A stretch of DNA of 37,380 nt. Origin: an uncultured Helicobacteraceae bacterium. Its GTDB lineage: Bacteria > Campylobacterota > Campylobacteria > Campylobacterales > Helicobacteraceae. The DNA lies in the NCBI GenBank assembly GCA_944323885.1, contig CALUUD010000003.1, positions 1 to 37,380 on the forward strand, read 5' to 3'. Below, one piece after another: positions 7,967 through 16,974 of the stretch; position 1 is the first letter of the stretch; each line of letters begins with the position of its first letter. Position numbers and translations under genes: made by a program. The notes under the pieces are model-generated. The model did no database searches, had not been told where the DNA came from, and saw nothing but the letters and a program-made list of their open reading frames with translations.

Positions 7967-9331
7967 TCAAACTGTCTTAGAAAATTTTTTATCATTTATA
8001 TTTATTTTTCTTAAATATTCATCAAATACCATAACAATATTTCTAACCAACATACCACCTGTATGACTTAGTAGAATCTCATTATCATTTATTTCAAGAA
8101 ATCCTAAATCGATATACTCTCTAAGACTATTCAACTCACCCTTAAAGTGCTCTTTAAAATTAATATTAAACTTTTTTTCAATATGTTTTATATCAAGTCT
8201 AAGATTATTCATTAATTTCATAATAATATTTTTTCTTAAAATATCTTCATCACTTAATCCAATACCTCTATGTGTAGGTAAAATTTCATTATCTAGGCAT
8301 CTTTTATACTCATTTAGATCTTTATGGTTTTGCACATAATAATCATGCCCTTCTCCTATACTCGTTAAACCTATGCCGATAGTTTGTGTGTGTTTTTTTG
8401 CTGTATATCCTTGAAAATTTCGCTTTAGCTCACCCTTTAAAGAAGCTTGATACAATTCATCACTCTCAAGTGCAAAATGATCCATCCCAATCATTTTATA
8501 ACCATTGCCTGTTAAATAATTAATTGTATATTCAAGAATAGAAAGCTTTATTGCTGGAGAGGGAAGGTCGTTTTCGTCTATTTTTCTCATTGTTTTTTTA
8601 ATCCATGGAACATGTGCATAATTAAACACAGCAAGCCTGGTTGGTTTAATCTTTAATACAGAATCTAAAGTATTCTTAAAACTCTCTAAACTCTGTTTTG
8701 GCAATCCATATATCAAATCAAAATTAATATATTCAATATTATATTTTTTAGCTAACTCTACAGCGGATTGAACTAAATCTATTGATTGGAATCTATGTAC
8801 AGCTTTTTGCACATTAGCATCAAAATCCTGCACTCCAAATGATAAACGATTAAAACCATAATCGTGTAATACTTTCATTTGATCTTCATTAAAATATCTA
8901 GGATCAACCTCACAGCTTATTTCAGCATTTTTTGAAAAATTTTTAAATACGCCATGAATAGATTTTAGTATAATTTCTAGACTTTTTGCATCATAAAATG
9001 TAGGTGTTCCACCACCAAAATGAAATTGCAATACTTCTCTATTTGTATCAAGATATTTTTCCAATAACAAAATTTCTTTATTCAAATATTTTATATACTC
9101 TTGTTTTTTTTCTTCTTTGCTAGTATAAATAACACTACACCCACAAAAATAACATGCACTCTTGCAAAATGGTAAATGAATATACAAAGATAATGGTAGC
9201 TTAGTATTTCTTTTTAAAGATTCTATATATGCATCTACATTAAAATTTTCATTAAACTCTAATGCTGTTGGATAACTAGTATATCTTGGGCCTGGCTTAC
9301 TATATTTAGCAAATTTATCAAAATCAATCAT
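7967..9331 (-). CDS. hemN: Oxygen-independent coproporphyrinogen III dehydrogenase
   Basis: A radical SAM enzyme that decarboxylates two propionates of coproporphyrinogen III to vinyl groups in haem synthesis without oxygen. The 454 residues match HemN. The radical SAM motif is Cys56-x3-Cys60-x2-Cys63-x-Cys65 (CKSACYFCGC), the form with an extra cysteine typical of HemN. The N-terminus contains PGPRYTSYPTA, conserved in true HemN and absent from HemW. GGGTPTF and FGVQDFD are also present. The gene sits between a DUF2603-like gene and an Fe-S subunit gene and is read from the argF side. The upstream Shine-Dalgarno is weak (GAGA). Confidence 0.96.
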   Translation of the reverse strand: MIDFDKFAKYSKPGPRYTSYPTALEFNENFNVDAYIESLKRNTKLPLSLYIHLPFCKSACYFCGCSVIYTSKEEKKQEYIKYLNKEILLLEKYLDTNREVLQFHFGGGTPTFYDAKSLEIILKSIHGVFKNFSKNAEISCEVDPRYFNEDQMKVLHDYGFNRLSFGVQDFDANVQKAVHRFQSIDLVQSAVELAKKYNIEYINFDLIYGLPKQSLESFKNTLDSVLKIKPTRLAVFNYAHVPWIKKTMRKIDENDLPSPAIKLSILEYTINYLTGNGYKMIGMDHFALESDELYQASLKGELKRNFQGYTAKKHTQTIGIGLTSIGEGHDYYVQNHKDLNEYKRCLDNEILPTHRGIGLSDEDILRKNIIMKLMNNLRLDIKHIEKKFNINFKEHFKGELNSLREYIDLGFLEINDNEILLSHTGGMLVRNIVMVFDEYLRKININDKKFSKTV

Positions 9332-9347
9332 AAATTTTCTCTATTTA

Positions 9348-9725
9348 TTAAGAATCAATATTTATCTGCTTAAAATATTCATCAATATTTATAAATAAGT
9401 TAGGATAGTTGATTTTAATGTCTTTAACAATCTTTTTAATATCATGAATAGTTAAGTTTTTCTTTTTTGATTGGATATTATTAAGCAGAGTCTTAGCAAC
9501 AACAAAAACATCATCAAAATCTCTTGGCATCTCTTGCAATATCTCTTTCTCTAAACTCTTAAATATCAATGCCTCATGGTTTAGTTTTATTATTTCTTGT
9601 ATTTTTTTATACTCACTCTCTAGTATTAATACATAATTTACATCACCAATTACAATACTAGTTGGCGTCGCATTTAAATCACTTTTTTTGACAGTTATAG
9701 TAAAATCTTCATCTATCGTTTCCAA
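9348..9725 (-). CDS. DUF2603/UPF0763-like conserved protein
   Basis: A 125-residue, charged, soluble protein of unknown function. It has no signal peptide or membrane segment; a beta-rich N-terminal third ([16 protein letters not shown]) is followed by helices. By position between argF and hemN, and by size, it matches the Campylobacterota-specific DUF2603 (UPF0763) family, for example the gene between argF and hemN in C. jejuni; family membership is inferred from context more than from motifs. The start is TTG 9725 with AGAGGA 7 bases before it, inside the argF reading frame, so the genes overlap by 13 bases and are probably translationally coupled. Confidence 0.75.
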   Translation of the reverse strand: METIDEDFTITVKKSDLNATPTSIVIGDVNYVLILESEYKKIQEIIKLNHEALIFKSLEKEILQEMPRDFDDVFVVAKTLLNNIQSKKKNLTIHDIKKIVKDIKINYPNLFINIDEYFKQINIDS

Positions 9726-10684
9726 TTCTTTTCCTCTAAAAATGTAATTATACCTTTATGTGCATGAAGTCTATTTTCAGCTTCAAGAAAAACTTTGCTA
9801 TGCTTTGATTCTATAACATCATCTGTTACTTCATATCCTCTATATGCAGGCAAACAATGTAAGAATATAGCATCATCACCCAGTTTAATAATATTACTAT
9901 CGACACAAAAACCACTAAATTGCTTAATTTTATATTCCTTGTTGCTTTCTTGTCCCATTGATATCCAAGTATCAGTTGTTATCACATTTGCATTAACCGC
10001 TGCCTCTTGTGGAGAATTTGTCATTTTTATAATAGCGCCACTATGTTTTGCAAATTGTATTGCTAAATCTAAAATTTCAGAATCTACACTAAAGTCTTTT
10101 GGTGTAGCTACACGCAATTCAAATCCAAGCTTTGATGCAAGCATAAGCCAAGAATGTGCCATATTATTTCCATCACCAATATAACACACAACAGGCTTTC
10201 TTAAATTTTTATATTTACAATTATAATCATCCATGCCTATACCACACTCAACCATAGTTATATAATCCGCTATCAATTGAGTTGGGTGATATTCATTGCT
10301 AAGCCCATTTATAACAGGTTTGTTAGAGAACTTACTAAACTCTTCTAATCTACTATGTTCGAATGTACGTATCATAATCATATCTGCCATAGAAGAAATA
10401 ACTCTAGCTGTATCTTTTATGCTTTCTCCACGACCTAATTGTATCTCTTTGTTTGATAAGAATAATGCCATTCCACCTAATTGATATGCACCAATTTCAA
10501 AACTAATTCTAGTCCTTGTAGAACTTTTTTCAAATATCATTGCTAAAGTTTTATCTTTAAAATAAGGCTGTATTTTTTTACCATTTAAAAAGCTATGTTT
10601 TATATCTATGCTAATATTTACAATATGCAAGATTTCATCTTTTGTAAAATCTTTAAGTGATAAAAAATGTTTCATACTAAACAT
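9713..10684 (-). CDS. argF: Ornithine carbamoyltransferase
   Basis: Catalyses carbamoyl phosphate plus ornithine to citrulline in arginine synthesis. The 323 residues include the carbamoyl-phosphate loop SSTRTR (about 54-59), HPTQ (about 133-136), SMGQE, and the ornithine/carbamoyl-phosphate motif HCLPA near 275. ATG 10684 has GGA 5 bases upstream; ATG 10675 (MKHFL) is an alternative that fits family N-termini equally well. First gene of the minus-strand run argF, DUF2603, hemN, Fe-S subunit. The 85 bases between it and mqo show no gene. Confidence 0.96.
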   Translation of the reverse strand: MFSMKHFLSLKDFTKDEILHIVNISIDIKHSFLNGKKIQPYFKDKTLAMIFEKSSTRTRISFEIGAYQLGGMALFLSNKEIQLGRGESIKDTARVISSMADMIMIRTFEHSRLEEFSKFSNKPVINGLSNEYHPTQLIADYITMVECGIGMDDYNCKYKNLRKPVVCYIGDGNNMAHSWLMLASKLGFELRVATPKDFSVDSEILDLAIQFAKHSGAIIKMTNSPQEAAVNANVITTDTWISMGQESNKEYKIKQFSGFCVDSNIIKLGDDAIFLHCLPAYRGYEVTDDVIESKHSKVFLEAENRLHAHKGIITFLEEKNWKR

Positions 10685-10769
10685 AAAAATCCATTATTTT
10701 GGTCTTGCAAAGCTCTTATTCTACTTATTTTTAAAATATAAAGCAATAACATAAGTTTATATTTCAAAT

Positions 10770-12119
10770 TTAAACAACAACATTTAAATCTTTATAGAAT
10801 CTTTCAATATCAAATGTCTTATTTAGATATTTTACTATCTCTAAAGTATCAACTTCTGCATTACCAAGACAACTAGTAGCACCTGGTGATGGCGTCATAT
10901 TAAATGTAATACCTCTATTAGTTAATATCTTTTTTTCTCCTAATTCCAACTTCTTAGCACTCATATCTATAACTTGTGGACGAACCTCACCAAAGCCTTT
11001 TGCATATGTTAAATCTTTAATTTTTAGTGAGGGGATAATCTTTCTTGCATCATTAATAAATAATTTTTTACCAAAATAAGGTAATTCAAATAGCATATTT
11101 CTGAAAACATAATTTCTAATATCGTTATCTTTTAGTAAATTTAATACAACATTAAGAGCATCAACTTTTAAATCAATTTTTAACAACTCACTATTTATAT
11201 TACCAAATAGATATTTTGATCGCTCTAATTTTGGCATAGCAAGAGCAGTCGGTCCAAGTCTTGTAACACCACTAATTGCTACATCCGGATCACCATGTAA
11301 TGCTGCAAATGGCAATTTTGGATTTTGAACTGTATATACCTTTCCTCTAAGTAGTGTACCTGGCACAAAATAAAAACTACCTGCAACAGGGAGACATGCT
11401 AAATCCTTACCATATCCAACATGTTGAGCTAATGGTAATGAATAAGAACCTGCATTTACAAGGACAAATTTAGCATTAATTTCTCTATTATCTTTTGATG
11501 TTATAGTGTATCCACCACTTTGATTTTCTCTAATTCTTTTTACCCTAAAGTTTAAGAATATTTCACTTTCATTATTTGTCTTTAAAGCTTCTTCTGCAAA
11601 GTTCTGACTTAGTTTTTCAAAATTAATAGCACACCAAGATTCTAAATATCCAGATGCTACAACATTTTCTATTCTATCACCACCATTTAAACCTTCTATT
11701 ACTTTTGGTTCAATTTTTTTTATTTCATCTTTTGTAAAAAAACTTAAACCATCAAAAATATGTTTGAATTCTTCATGTCTTTTTATCATAAAATCACATT
11801 CGGTATCGCCAATACCAATTGCAAGTTTTTGCATTTTAAAAATAACTTTATTCTGCAAACCTTTTGATAAAGCATAATGCATAACCTTATCAGCAGCAAT
11901 TTTAACTTTTGATGCTTTTGCAGCTGTATAATTTGTCTCAATAGAACCATCATGTATTGTTTGAGAATTTCCCTTTGAACTTGAACTAATACTTGCTAGC
12001 CTATCACATTTTTCAAGCAATGCGATTCTTTTTATATTTGTATATTCGCTAAGCGTATAGAATGCAGCACAACCTGATACACCGCCACCAATTATTACAA
12101 CATCAAAATCATTATTCAC
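10770..12119 (-). CDS. mqo: Malate:quinone oxidoreductase
   Basis: A membrane-associated FAD enzyme oxidising malate to oxaloacetate with transfer of electrons to quinone; it replaces NAD malate dehydrogenase in the Helicobacter TCA cycle. The 449 residues closely resemble H. pylori HP0086: the Rossmann FAD motif [10 protein letters not shown] at about 7-16, then [48 protein letters not shown] and [15 protein letters not shown]. The start is GTG at 12119 with AGGAG 6 bases upstream. Last gene of the run that begins with the NlpC/P60 lipoprotein, the HP0087-type gene; in H. pylori these two are adjacent, whereas here znuA and znuC lie between them. Confidence 0.96.
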   Translation of the reverse strand: MNNDFDVVIIGGGVSGCAAFYTLSEYTNIKRIALLEKCDRLASISSSSKGNSQTIHDGSIETNYTAAKASKVKIAADKVMHYALSKGLQNKVIFKMQKLAIGIGDTECDFMIKRHEEFKHIFDGLSFFTKDEIKKIEPKVIEGLNGGDRIENVVASGYLESWCAINFEKLSQNFAEEALKTNNESEIFLNFRVKRIRENQSGGYTITSKDNREINAKFVLVNAGSYSLPLAQHVGYGKDLACLPVAGSFYFVPGTLLRGKVYTVQNPKLPFAALHGDPDVAISGVTRLGPTALAMPKLERSKYLFGNINSELLKIDLKVDALNVVLNLLKDNDIRNYVFRNMLFELPYFGKKLFINDARKIIPSLKIKDLTYAKGFGEVRPQVIDMSAKKLELGEKKILTNRGITFNMTPSPGATSCLGNAEVDTLEIVKYLNKTFDIERFYKDLNVVV

Positions 12120-12145
12120 CTTATACTCCTATATAAATATAAAAA

Positions 12146-12856
12146 TTACATTGAATCTGTAACTCTATAAAAATATTTATCAATATTAATATTACCCTGC
12201 ATAGATTCACAACTAATTAGTTCTTTATTTACAAATAATACATTACTTGCATATTCAAGCAAATTAGAAATATCATGAGTGATAACTATTATAGTGTAAT
12301 TAGAATTTATTTCTTTTAATAATTTATAAATTTCTTGTTGAGTTGGTAAATCTATATTTGATGTTGGCTCGTCAAATATGAGTAATTTTGGATTACCACA
12401 TAGTGCTCTAGCAATCAACACACGCTGTCTTTGACCACCTGATAAATCACTAATTTTTCTAAATTTAATACTATCTATACCAAGCTTTTCCATAATTTTT
12501 AAAGCCTCGTACTTATCCTTTTTTGTTATCTTATAACCAAAAGTCTTTTTCTCTAAAAAACCCATAAGCACAACATCAAATGCCTGTATAGTAAAATCCT
12601 TATTTATACTAGTATCTTGTGGAGTGTAGCCAATTAAAGAATCTTTGCTAAATAAATCTGCATTTGGGTATTTAATTTTACCTGAAGTTGGTTTTAATAG
12701 ATGTAATAAAATTTTTGCCAAGGTGCTCTTACCGCCACCATTAGGGCCAATAATACCTAGAAAATCGCCTTGTTTTAATGTGAAATTAATATTCTCTAAA
12801 ACCAAATCCTTATCATATTTAAAACTAAGATTCTCACAAATAAGAATTTCGTCCAT
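12146..12856 (-). CDS. znuC: Zinc-type ABC transporter ATPase (ZnuC-like)
   Basis: The cytoplasmic ATPase that drives metal import through the ZnuB-like permease. In 236 residues: Walker A GPNGGGKS at 37-44, ABC signature LSGGQRQR near 135, Walker B LLIFDEPT and the switch His in VITHD. The asparagine-glycine-rich Walker A form GPNGGGKST is common in ZnuC/TroB/MntB-type ATPases. It begins 10 bases after the znuA stop, with AGG from that region as a weak ribosome site, and is followed 26 bases later by mqo. Its permease is encoded 8.3 kb away at 3.0-3.8 kb. Confidence 0.9.
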   Translation of the reverse strand: MDEILICENLSFKYDKDLVLENINFTLKQGDFLGIIGPNGGGKSTLAKILLHLLKPTSGKIKYPNADLFSKDSLIGYTPQDTSINKDFTIQAFDVVLMGFLEKKTFGYKITKKDKYEALKIMEKLGIDSIKFRKISDLSGGQRQRVLIARALCGNPKLLIFDEPTSNIDLPTQQEIYKLLKEINSNYTIIVITHDISNLLEYASNVLFVNKELISCESMQGNINIDKYFYRVTDSM

Positions 12857-12866
12857 TAAAATTAAC

Positions 12867-13754
12867 CTATCTTGCTATTTCACTTAGAAAATTTTCTAAA
12901 TTATCAAGCCACTCATAACTAAGAGGGTCTGCAAATTTTACTTCAATACCTGCTTCTTTGGCTATTGATAAAGCATTTTTTTGTGAAAATTGAGGCTGTA
13001 TAAATATTGCTTTTATATCATTTTCTTTAATAATTTTTAAAATATCCCTTGTATGTGCAATTTTTGCTTCTTTGCCATCTTGCTCTACGGCATATTCAGT
13101 TATACCAAGTTCGTTTGCCATATAACTCCAAGCTGGATGAAAAACCAAAAATGATTTTTTAGAGTTAGCAAATACAGGTTTGTATCTATTATATAAATCA
13201 TCTACCTTAGCAAGAAATTTTCCTAGATTGCTTTTATAAATTTTACTATTTTTTGGATCTATGCTTGATAGTGTATTTGCTATCCTAATGATATGAAGTT
13301 TTGATAATTCAAATGATAACCATATGTGTGGCTGATGATTATGATGGTCATCATGGTCATCATGGTTATCATGGTTATCATGGTTATCATGATGATTATG
13401 ATGATTAATAATATTGTATTTTTTAGTATAGCCCTCCAAAACTCCATCTTCCAATGGCTCTACTATAATTATATTAGGATTAACAGACTTAAATCTAGAA
13501 AGCCATGCATTTTCAAATGGCATACCAATGCCAAAATAAATTCTAGATTGTGCTAACTCTTGCAATTGCTTTATTGATGGTTCATATGTCTCTGGACTCT
13601 TTCCTTTTTGAACCATTATATTTACATCTACTAAATCTCCTGCAATTTGCTTTACAAAATACGCTTGAGGAATAATGCTAACACTTATTTTAATTTTATC
13701 ATTAGCGGCTAAACTACCTATAAAAAACAATAGTCCAATAAAAAATCTAATCAT
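12867..13754 (-). CDS. znuA: Zinc ABC transporter substrate-binding protein (ZnuA-like)
   Basis: The periplasmic receptor of the cluster A-I metal-binding proteins. The start is ATG 13754 (MIRFFIGLLFFIGSLAA signal peptide) with GGAG 7 bases upstream; the frame stays open upstream to 13844, but that part overlaps the preceding gene's end and lacks a ribosome site. The product has 295 residues. A His/Asp-rich loop at about 118-143 (HHNHHDNHDNHDNH...) is the hallmark of zinc-specific ZnuA and may scavenge or sense zinc. Expected metal ligands are His143, His206 and Asp276. The first ligand position, usually His in a PHxYEP motif, is Glu55 here (SPETYEP). The loop is encoded by a 9-bp tandem repeat. 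Confidence 0.93.
   Translation of the reverse strand: MIRFFIGLLFFIGSLAANDKIKISVSIIPQAYFVKQIAGDLVDVNIMVQKGKSPETYEPSIKQLQELAQSRIYFGIGMPFENAWLSRFKSVNPNIIIVEPLEDGVLEGYTKKYNIINHHNHHDNHDNHDNHDDHDDHHNHQPHIWLSFELSKLHIIRIANTLSSIDPKNSKIYKSNLGKFLAKVDDLYNRYKPVFANSKKSFLVFHPAWSYMANELGITEYAVEQDGKEAKIAHTRDILKIIKENDIKAIFIQPQFSQKNALSIAKEAGIEVKFADPLSYEWLDNLENFLSEIAR
13344..13406. repeat. 9-bp tandem repeat encoding the ZnuA histidine loop
   Basis: Seven consecutive 9-base units on the plus strand: ATGGTCATC twice, ATGGTTATC three times and ATGATGATT twice. On the coding strand they give Asp/Asn-Asp/Asn-His triplets. The identical units suggest recent expansion by slipped-strand replication, and copy-number changes keep the frame. 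Confidence 0.92.
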
Positions 13755-13806
13755 AAAAATACTCCGAAATTTAGGTATCAAACAGATTAATCTAACATAA
13801 TTAATA

Positions 13807-15093
13807 TTATTTAACAATAATATTAATAGCTTCAATCCTATCAAGAAGGCTAGGAGGTGAATTTAGTCCATTTTGCTCACTACCAGGAGTAAGTGTTGTA
13901 ATACTAATACCACCTAAAATATTTAATCCATCACTTGATTTTATACCCCACACATCATGCATCACAATTGGCTCATTATTGTATTCACCAATATAAAGCA
14001 TAATATGACCTTTTAACCAAAAAATCGTCCTAAAGGGTAATGCATTATTTTTAATTAACTCTAGTTTTTCATCATTATCTTTTGGAAGTGCCATATAGGA
14101 ACTATATGGGGATGATTTCCCTGCATTCACCTGAGCCAAAGAATTTCTTGGCAAAAAAATCCCAACATTCATAAGAACATCTCGAATAAAAGCAGAACAA
14201 TCTCTATTGCCATACATACCACCCCAGCCATAATTTTGTAAATTTAGAGAATCTGCAATATTTGCTATATTACTCTGTGTAAATGGAAGAGGAAAATCAC
14301 CAAACAAGCTTTCATCATAAGAAAATGGAATTCTAACTGCTACACCATCAGTATTGCGATAATAACCATAGATTCTATTATTTGCTTTCTGAAATAACAT
14401 CCCTATCCTTGCTTGAACAATAAACTTATCTTTGTAATAAAGAGGGATATTATCTCTCATTGGAACAACAAAATTTTTAGATTTCATAAGAAACTGCATA
14501 TCTTTTTTATGAATCTTTGCAACTTCATCAAATTTAACCCATCCAGACACAAAAGAACTCTGTATAAGAACCCATTCTTTTGTAATATCTTGATGAACAA
14601 TTCTAATTGGAGTAAAAGCAAAAATTAATGAATTTTGCCACCTATCAAATGGATATCCATCTCTAGTAGAAAACCTTGGTTTATCTGATGGAACTACACG
14701 AACATTGGCAGTTTTGACCATAATTCCATAATCATTCATACTAGGATAGGAATCTACATCTGAATTAAATTTTATTTCATCTAAAAAGCCATCATTTTGA
14801 TATCGCTTAGATTCCCCAAAGCCTCTTTTACTAGAAAGTCCCCAAAATACAGTATCTTTATCTGATGGAGAAAAATTTTTATCCCATACACTAAAATATT
14901 TTTCTAAATACTCTTTCTTTAACTGCGATGAAAAATTCATATCCACTATTTTATTATTATCATTAATATACATCACAGAACGTTGTGGCAAAGATAGGTC
15001 ATTAATTTTATTATCTACATCTAATGTTACATCTTTTGTCGCACACCCACCAAATAGAATTACCATAAAAGTTACTAAAATAACTAATTGCAA
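13807..15093 (-). CDS. SH3-domain NlpC/P60 peptidoglycan endopeptidase, lipoprotein (HP0087-like)
   Basis: A predicted cell-wall hydrolase cutting the D-Glu-diaminopimelate bond of muropeptides. A hydrophobic leader ends in LFGGC, a plausible though non-ideal lipobox. SH3-like segments follow (for example VKTANVRVVPS and WVLIQSSFVSGWVKF), then a C-terminal NlpC/P60 domain with Cys299 in RDCSAFIRDV, His363 in GHIMLYIG and His379 as the likely catalytic Cys-His-His set. The frame is open from TTG 15123, but a TATAAT box just upstream would start transcription at about that base. TTG 15093, 5 bases after AGGAG, is therefore the better start (428 residues). H. pylori has the homologous gene next to mqo. 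Confidence 0.85.
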   Translation of the reverse strand: MQLVILVTFMVILFGGCATKDVTLDVDNKINDLSLPQRSVMYINDNNKIVDMNFSSQLKKEYLEKYFSVWDKNFSPSDKDTVFWGLSSKRGFGESKRYQNDGFLDEIKFNSDVDSYPSMNDYGIMVKTANVRVVPSDKPRFSTRDGYPFDRWQNSLIFAFTPIRIVHQDITKEWVLIQSSFVSGWVKFDEVAKIHKKDMQFLMKSKNFVVPMRDNIPLYYKDKFIVQARIGMLFQKANNRIYGYYRNTDGVAVRIPFSYDESLFGDFPLPFTQSNIANIADSLNLQNYGWGGMYGNRDCSAFIRDVLMNVGIFLPRNSLAQVNAGKSSPYSSYMALPKDNDEKLELIKNNALPFRTIFWLKGHIMLYIGEYNNEPIVMHDVWGIKSSDGLNILGGISITTLTPGSEQNGLNSPPSLLDRIEAINIIVK

Positions 15094-15132
15094 AAATACT
15101 CCTAAAAAATTGTTATAATCCAAAGAATTTGT

Positions 15133-15138
15133 ATTATA
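15133..15138 (-). promoter_or_regulatory. -10 box for the NlpC/P60-znuA-znuC-mqo run
   Basis: A consensus TATAAT on the minus strand. Transcription would begin near 15123-15126, giving a leader of about 30 bases with AGGAG before TTG 15093. The gap to the divergent metallophosphoesterase gene is only 55 bases by the longer frame, so the two promoters nearly abut. Confidence 0.6.
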
Positions 15139-15178
15139 CCCCTAAACCAATTATCTAAAATTATTTTAAGGAAATTAA

Positions 15179-16270
15179 GTGAATATATTTATTATTTTTG
15201 CAACTTTTTGTTTTGGAATATTTCATATTATTGGATATTACGGACTAATAAAACAGATAAACACAAATAGAAAAATTCAATTTGTAAGCATAGCATTACT
15301 GCTAATAAACTTTATTGTGATGCTGATTTATTTGTTTATTAGAAATCTTGAAATACCAGATATAATAATTAGATCATTATCTTTAACAATTTTGATTGCA
15401 CTCTTATTATGCGCTCTTGGATCATTAAATATTATTTTTATTATTATTGGTAGATATGCTAGATTCATACCAAATACATTAATAAGTAAAATATTAGCTT
15501 GTATCATTCCAATAGGATTGATCATTGGAATATATGAAGCACAAAAAACACCAGAATTGATAACAAAAACAATAGAAATAAAAAATCTAAAAAAAGATAT
15601 AAATATTATGCTTATATCAGATATCCATATATCAAATCTTATAAGTAAAGAAAAAATACAAAATATAATAAATCTAGCAAACTCCACAGAACCAGATATT
15701 ATTGTTCTAGCAGGAGATATTATAGATAGCTATGAAAATATTATAAAGGATAAGGTTGTCCTTTTGGGTGAATTAAATGCAAAATATGGAACATATTTTG
15801 TACTTGGAAATCATGAATTTATATTTGATGCAAATAAAAGCTTAGAAATAATAGATAGATTAAATAATATACAGCCGCTTATAAATGAAAGTATCATAAT
15901 AGATGATAATATTAATTTAATTGGCATTAGTGACTTGATGGGAAGAAGAGTTGGGTATTTAGAACCGGATATAAATAAATCATTAAAAGATACAAATGAC
16001 AATTTACCAAAAATATTAATATCTCATCAACCAAACATTATTAATGAATTAGATTCTAATGTTGATTTAATATTAAGTGGACATACACATGGAGGGCAAG
16101 TATTTCCTTTCACAATACTTGCATATTTAAAGAATCCATTTTTATATGGATTAAAAACAATAAATAATATTCAACTTTATATATCACAAGGGGCACATTT
16201 AGCAGTCACGTATGGTAGAATTGGAACACAAAGTGAAATAAATCTAATAAAACTAAGGGGTAAACAATGA
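15179..16270 (+). CDS. Membrane-anchored metallophosphoesterase
   Basis: A calcineurin-like phosphoesterase attached to the inner membrane. The 363 residues have about four hydrophobic helices in the first 120 (about 1-22, 34-54, 64-90, 100-119). The dinuclear-metal domain follows: Asp148-x-His150 (SDIH), GD at 179-180, GNHE at 210-213, SHQP, and GHTHGG near 307-312. The order and the membrane part resemble YaeI-type proteins; the substrate is unknown. The start is GTG 15179 with AAGGA 7 bases upstream. Its TGA stop overlaps the ATG of the next gene (ATGA), so the two are coupled. Confidence 0.87.
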   Translation: MNIFIIFATFCFGIFHIIGYYGLIKQINTNRKIQFVSIALLLINFIVMLIYLFIRNLEIPDIIIRSLSLTILIALLLCALGSLNIIFIIIGRYARFIPNTLISKILACIIPIGLIIGIYEAQKTPELITKTIEIKNLKKDINIMLISDIHISNLISKEKIQNIINLANSTEPDIIVLAGDIIDSYENIIKDKVVLLGELNAKYGTYFVLGNHEFIFDANKSLEIIDRLNNIQPLINESIIIDDNINLIGISDLMGRRVGYLEPDINKSLKDTNDNLPKILISHQPNIINELDSNVDLILSGHTHGGQVFPFTILAYLKNPFLYGLKTINNIQLYISQGAHLAVTYGRIGTQSEINLIKLRGKQ

Positions 16271-16974
16271 AACTAATAGTATTAATAGGCGCATTAGTAA
16301 ATATTATTTTTGCAAATGAGTTAGTAATTACAAAAACATTTACACTAAATCAAGAAACAGAGGCAAAGTTTTTATTTTCAGATATTAGTGTAATAAGCTC
16401 ATCAAAACTTAGAAACATAGGTGAATTATCAGATAAAAATAAAGATAAAATTATAAATACAATCAATGAAATTATAAATGAAGCAAAAAATACAGATATC
16501 TGCAAAGGTGGAAGCTTTTATATCAACCCAATCATTAGCTATGATAAGGACAGCAGAAAAACTATAGGACAAAATATAAACTTTAATCTAAATTGTAAAT
16601 TTACTAAAAATGATTTGAACATATATAATAATTTATTGTCAAACATAGAAAAACACATTGCAAAAAATGAACTATTGGCACTACCTCAACCTAGTCTCAA
16701 TTACAGAATTACAGAAGATGAAATAAATAATATTAAAGAAGAATTATTTGATAATTTCTTATCAACAATATCAAATATCGAAGATAAATATTCAAATCTT
16801 GTAGATAAAAAATGCAAAGCAAATAATATTAACTATGGAGAAAGTCCAAAAATATACCCGATGCCTCTAAGTGCAAAAGCTCAAGATAGCACAATGTCTA
16901 TATCAGCACCAATTCAAGATAAAACAAGAATTGATATTGATATAGTAATGCAGCTACATTGCAAACAGCTTTAG
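16267..16974 (+). CDS. Secreted SIMPL-domain-like protein
   Basis: A 235-residue protein with a short signal peptide ([16 protein letters not shown]). The core pattern, a helix followed by [20 protein letters not shown] and a beta-strand with alternating Asn/Leu, resembles the SIMPL (DUF541, YggE) fold, a periplasmic family linked to stress tolerance; this assignment is tentative. Cys residues near 78, 107, 182 and 231 could form disulfides. Translation is coupled to the metallophosphoesterase by a 4-base overlap. The stop overlaps the clpB stop on the opposite strand by 4 bases, leaving no room for a separate terminator. Confidence 0.6.
   Translation: MKLIVLIGALVNIIFANELVITKTFTLNQETEAKFLFSDISVISSSKLRNIGELSDKNKDKIINTINEIINEAKNTDICKGGSFYINPIISYDKDSRKTIGQNINFNLNCKFTKNDLNIYNNLLSNIEKHIAKNELLALPQPSLNYRITEDEINNIKEELFDNFLSTISNIEDKYSNLVDKKCKANNINYGESPKIYPMPLSAKAQDSTMSISAPIQDKTRIDIDIVMQLHCKQL

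Noticed and set aside
9795..10184. A 129-codon plus-strand frame inside argF
   Set aside because: It is antisense to a well-supported enzyme gene, has no family resemblance and has no ribosome site.
13326..13556. Plus-strand frame rich in Met-Val-Ile repeats
   Set aside because: It is the reverse complement of the ZnuA histidine-loop repeat, with no ribosome site.
13755..13844. N-terminal extension of znuA by 30 codons
   Set aside because: It overlaps the end of the preceding gene, lacks a ribosome site, and would bury the clear signal peptide that starts at 13754 behind GGAG.
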